Shown here piece after piece: positions 13,051 to 15,661 of a stretch of 15,661 bases of DNA. The translations under genes were made by a program, and so were the position numbers. How positions within the stretch are numbered: position 1 is the stretch's first letter; each line of letters opens with the position of its first letter. A model generated the notes under the pieces. The model was given only the letters and a program-made list of their open reading frames with translations, made no database searches and was not told the origin of the DNA. Source of the DNA: Thiobacillus sp. UBA6205 (GTDB taxonomy: Bacteria; Pseudomonadota; Gammaproteobacteria; Burkholderiales; Thiobacillaceae); contig DISR01000077.1 of NCBI GenBank assembly GCA_002421825.1, positions 10,893 through 26,553 of the forward strand. The letters are read 5' to 3'.

Positions 13051-14754
13051 TCAAACCGGACGCTCGGGCCTGCCGCTGTCGATCTGGTCGATTTTTCGGT
13101 ACATCCAGCCGCCCGCATAGAGCGTCACGCCCAGGATCAACAGCGAGCCGATGCGCACCAGCGGCGTGGCGCTGGACAGATCGAACAGCAGCACCTTGGC
13201 CGCCGAGGCGGCGAAGATGAGCAGTGACGACTTGCCCAGTATCTTGTCGCTGTACTTGAAGGCCAGTGCCAGGCAGGCGAGTGCGATGATGCCCCAGGCC
13301 AGCGACACCGCCAGGCGGCCGTCCAGGATCTGCACCGCGGCGCTCATCAATGCCACATGGCCGACATAGAGCGCCGGCGCGGCAAAGTCCTGCATGTCCG
13401 GAATGCGCCTGGCCAGGTAGTAGGCGATATACAGTTCGGCCGCATAGCACAGCGCCAGCAGATCCTGCGCGGGCGCCGAATGCGCGCCCGATTCGGAAAT
13501 CACGCGCAGGTAATTGATGGCGAAAATGACGACGATCAGCACGCGTATGGGCCAGCTCACCGAATCGAAGCTGCGTCCGGCCATCAGATAGATGCCCACG
13601 GCCGGCAACAGCATCAGGGCCACCCAGGGCGCGTATGCGTCCGGCACCAGTTCCATGTAGCCGGCATGGAACAGCGCCAGCGCGGCATAGGCGCCGACCA
13701 GGAATCTGCCCGATTCCAGCGGCTGCTTCATCGCCTTGTCGGCAATCAAATAGCCCAGCAGCAGCACACCGGCGCTGCCGAGCGCGATCCACGGGGCCAG
13801 CGCCGGCAGGTGCCGGTGCAAGAGCGAGTATTGCAGCGCGTAAAAAATCAGCAGCAGCGGCAGGTGGGCGAAGGCTTCGTCCCGGGTCATGGGCCGCGCG
13901 TTGCGGATGGAGAACCCGATTGCGCCGCCGATGAAGATCAGGAACTGGATGGCCTGGAAGGCGAAGGCCGCCACCCATTCGTCCGGTGCCATAAGCTTCC
14001 ACAGGAAATGGAAACCGAGCAGAGCGAGATACGCGGCCAGCAGGTAGGGGCGGCGGTTGCCGATCCAGATCGAATAGACGCAGAACAGCACGCTCCACGC
14101 AGAGAAATAAATCACCAGGTCGGTGACCGAGCCGGCCAGGGTATGCAGCAGGAAGGGCGCGGAATACGAACCCAGCACGGCGAACAGCCCGTAGAGTTCG
14201 CTTTCGAACAGGCGCCCCAGCCACAGCGCGAAGAAGCAGGTCAGGATCACCGCGCCTGCCGCCAGGTGCATGCCGATGAGGTGATAGTAGAGATGCGCGC
14301 CGTAGATCGACAGGAACAGCACCACCAGGCCGCCGGCCGGCAACAGGCTCGCGTACTGGCGGTCGGACGAGCGCAGCCACAGGCCGGTGCCGATCAGGGA
14401 AAAGCCGCTGATGACCGCGAGTCCGAGCTGGCGCTCGGGGGTCAGCCAGCCGGCGTCCAGTGCGAGCCGGATCAGGTAGGCCACCGCCAGCACCAGCGCC
14501 GTTGCGCCGGTCCAGCCCAGTATCTGCGTGATCGGCAGGGCGTCGGCACCGTGCTTCCGGGCAGACACGAACGCGGGATCGTTGAATGGCCGCACAGGCG
14601 AGGGCGAGGCCGTCTCCGTGGATTCCGCCGCTGGGGGCGAGGCGGCCGGTGCAGGGATTTCCCCGCTGCGTCCTTGCGACATGAGATGAAGCTGGTATTC
14701 CAACTGCGCCAGCCGGTTCTCGAGCCGCGACAGTCTTTCCTCGACGCTTTTCAT
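13051..14754 (-). CDS. DUF2339 multi-pass inner-membrane protein
   Basis: This is a 567-residue protein. Residues 1-27 (MKSVEERLSRLENRLAQLEY and onward) form a short heptad coiled coil. A proline/alanine-rich linker (about 30-65) follows, then roughly 14 or more hydrophobic helices to the C-terminus. The first helix block LGWTGATALVLAVAYLIRLALDAGWLTPE and the closing KVLLFDLSSATPLVRIGSLLILGVTLYAGGWMYRKI are the DUF2339 signatures. The family is unexplained, with a suspected envelope role. The ATG at 14754 is favoured over the one at 14760, because AAGGGG (14761-14766, minus strand) touches the latter but stands 6 nt from the former. It is followed by the PagL-like gene and preceded by DUF456, all on the minus strand. 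Confidence 0.9.
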   Translation of the reverse strand: MKSVEERLSRLENRLAQLEYQLHLMSQGRSGEIPAPAASPPAAESTETASPSPVRPFNDPAFVSARKHGADALPITQILGWTGATALVLAVAYLIRLALDAGWLTPERQLGLAVISGFSLIGTGLWLRSSDRQYASLLPAGGLVVLFLSIYGAHLYYHLIGMHLAAGAVILTCFFALWLGRLFESELYGLFAVLGSYSAPFLLHTLAGSVTDLVIYFSAWSVLFCVYSIWIGNRRPYLLAAYLALLGFHFLWKLMAPDEWVAAFAFQAIQFLIFIGGAIGFSIRNARPMTRDEAFAHLPLLLIFYALQYSLLHRHLPALAPWIALGSAGVLLLGYLIADKAMKQPLESGRFLVGAYAALALFHAGYMELVPDAYAPWVALMLLPAVGIYLMAGRSFDSVSWPIRVLIVVIFAINYLRVISESGAHSAPAQDLLALCYAAELYIAYYLARRIPDMQDFAAPALYVGHVALMSAAVQILDGRLAVSLAWGIIALACLALAFKYSDKILGKSSLLIFAASAAKVLLFDLSSATPLVRIGSLLILGVTLYAGGWMYRKIDQIDSGRPERPV

Positions 14755-14768
14755 TGCCATCCCCTTTG

Positions 14769-14792
14769 CCGGTTTTATTGGACCGGTTTTTT
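14769..14792 (+). terminator. Terminator-like hairpin reading rightward
   Basis: CCGGT (14769-14773) pairs with ACCGG (14782-14786) around an 8-nt loop and is followed by six T (14787-14792, with one A at the end). It is shaped as an intrinsic terminator for plus-strand transcription, yet both flanking genes run leftward. It may stop antisense transcripts. In the leftward direction the stem has no T-run. The stem is short, so the call is weak. Confidence 0.3.
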
Positions 14793-14807
14793 ATTCGTGT
14801 CAGTCTG

Positions 14808-15293
14808 TCAAATCAGGCGATCCACCACGAACACGCCCAGCATGGTGAAGGCCAGCGCGATTTTCAGCAGTGCACCGAACACGAGTCCCAGCGTCGCGCC
14901 CAAGCCTGCGTGTATCGCTTCCTTTGCCGTGCTGCGGCCGCTGAACTCGCCGATCACCGCGCCGACGAACGGCCCCAGCACGATGCCGATCAAGCCGAAG
15001 AACAGCCCGACAAGCGCGCCCAATGCCGCGCCCCACACCGCGCGCGGCGAAGCGCCGAAGCGTTTGGCGCCGAGCGAGGCGGCCAGCAGGTCGACGCCAT
15101 AGCTCAGCAGCGCCAGCACGCCCAGCACGCCGAGCGTGATCCAGCCGACGTAGGTGAAATTCTCCGACCACGCCAGCACCACCAGCCCGGCATAGATCAG
15201 CGGAATGCCGGGCAGCGCAGGCAGGATCAGGCCGGCGAAGCCGGCCACGATCAAGAGCGCGGCCAGCAGCCAGAGCAGCAGCGGGGCGTCCAT
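14808..15293 (-). CDS. DUF456 small membrane protein
   Basis: This 161-residue protein is mostly hydrophobic. The opening LLWLLAALLIVAGFAGLILPALPGIPLIYAGL (6-37), with its G-LPALPG-P turn, is the hallmark of DUF456. The middle AALGALVGLFFGLIGIVLGPFVGAVIGE (89-116) is a glycine-zipper pair of helices, and STAKEAIHAGLGATLGLVFG then KIALAFTMLGVFVV end the family pattern. The length is normal (about 160). No activity is known. The ATG at 15293 lies 13 nt after the DUF3617 stop, and the next gene starts 53 nt on. A perfect TTGACA (14806-14811, minus strand) at its end lacks a matching -10. Confidence 0.9.
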   Translation of the reverse strand: MDAPLLLWLLAALLIVAGFAGLILPALPGIPLIYAGLVVLAWSENFTYVGWITLGVLGVLALLSYGVDLLAASLGAKRFGASPRAVWGAALGALVGLFFGLIGIVLGPFVGAVIGEFSGRSTAKEAIHAGLGATLGLVFGALLKIALAFTMLGVFVVDRLI

Positions 15294-15306
15294 GCGACTG
15301 GCGGGC

Positions 15307-15661
15307 TCAGCGTCCGTACTGCTGCTGCAGGCGTTTCATCATTTCCGGATCGATGTTCATGCCGCCCGGCCCCATGCCCTTCATCACCATGCTGCCGTGC
15401 TTCTGCCCCGGCTTGCAGGGGCCGAGCCACTTCCCGGTCATGGTCGAGGAAATGGTCTGCATGCCGTTCATGGGCGGGTCGAAGCGCGTGGTGTTTTCCA
15501 TGCGGTAGTTGCTGGCGAGGTCGCCGCTGATCACGGTGCGGCCGGTCGCGGTGTGGCCGTTCATCTTGCAGACCGAGTCGATCACCGTCTGGCTGCCGCT
15601 GCGCTTCACGTCCATTTTGGAGCATTGCCTGCGCGGCTCATTGGGGTCTGCGGTCATGTCG
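15307..15661 (-). CDS. DUF3617 family protein, C-terminal part (cut by window end)
   Basis: This is the last 118 or so codons of a gene that enters from beyond the right edge. An ATG at 15657 is present, but the frame stays open to the edge and the usual DUF3617 N-terminus (signal peptide and PG-WE strand) is missing, so the true start is outside. Visible family features are the spaced cysteines in RRQCSKMD, DSVCKMNG and WLGPCKPG, the strands GRTVISGDLASNYRMENTTRF, and the Met-rich tail MVMKGMGPGGMNIDPEMMKRL. Proteins of this family are periplasmic and uncharacterised. The stop is 13 nt before the DUF456 start, suggesting one transcript that continues leftward. Confidence 0.85.
   Translation of the reverse strand, partial: DMTADPNEPRRQCSKMDVKRSGSQTVIDSVCKMNGHTATGRTVISGDLASNYRMENTTRFDPPMNGMQTISSTMTGKWLGPCKPGQKHGSMVMKGMGPGGMNIDPEMMKRLQQQYGR

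Noticed and set aside
14806..14811. Perfect TTGACA on the minus strand as -35 for the DUF2339 gene
   Set aside because: At 16-18 nt spacing the sequence is AACCGG-like, not a -10. It also overlaps the DUF456 stop region.

Overview
The window looks like a chromosomal segment of a GC-rich betaproteobacterium. A Rhodocyclales or Nitrosomonadales relative is plausible, but this rests on overall protein character and on intergenic repeat style, not on a marker gene. It reads as ordinary, well-packed chromosome with 19 protein genes (two cut by the window edges) and one tRNA. I see no transposase, integrase, phage gene, CRISPR array or rRNA. No gene is visibly broken.

Layout. 1-152: the tail of the HrpA helicase (+). 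161-334: a nested palindromic repeat built from 9-nt units. 362-919: a CDP-alcohol phosphatidyltransferase (+). 1158-1233: tRNA-Arg(CCU) (+), preceded by a 12-bp inverted repeat. 3813-1239 (minus): a YbaK-type deacylase, an AF1514-like small protein, a Cys-containing membrane protein and a secreted sorbosone-dehydrogenase-like beta-propeller. 3887-4741 (+): pirin. 4745-4859: two opposed arrays of a heptamer repeat. 6876-4865 (minus): a DgcZ-like zinc-sensing diguanylate cyclase, a lipoprotein that may have a permuted papain-like fold, and a small multi-pass membrane protein. 7972-7174 (minus): a BamE-like lipoprotein and a flavoredoxin-type flavin reductase, divergent from a secreted GlcG/HbpS protein (8106-8609, +).

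The second half is envelope-oriented. 11131-8615 (minus) is a compact cassette of two putative glycosyltransferases and a sulfotransferase. It is divergent from an MFS transporter (11253-12422, +) whose start is overlapped by a two-codon mini-ORF. 15661-12433 (minus) holds a DUF3617 protein (cut by the window end), a DUF456 membrane protein, a DUF2339 multi-pass membrane protein and a PagL/acyloxyacyl-hydrolase-like outer-membrane barrel.

How the genes may work together is mostly inference. The best-supported functional units are the DgcZ operon (c-di-GMP made under zinc control, next to two uncharacterised envelope proteins) and the glycosyltransferase/sulfotransferase cassette (probably decorating a surface glycan). 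No clearly new defence or mobile system is evident. The most unusual items are the two intergenic repeat structures, the uncharacterised lipoprotein/membrane pair beside DgcZ, and the CxxC membrane protein translationally coupled to the PQQ-dehydrogenase-like propeller.
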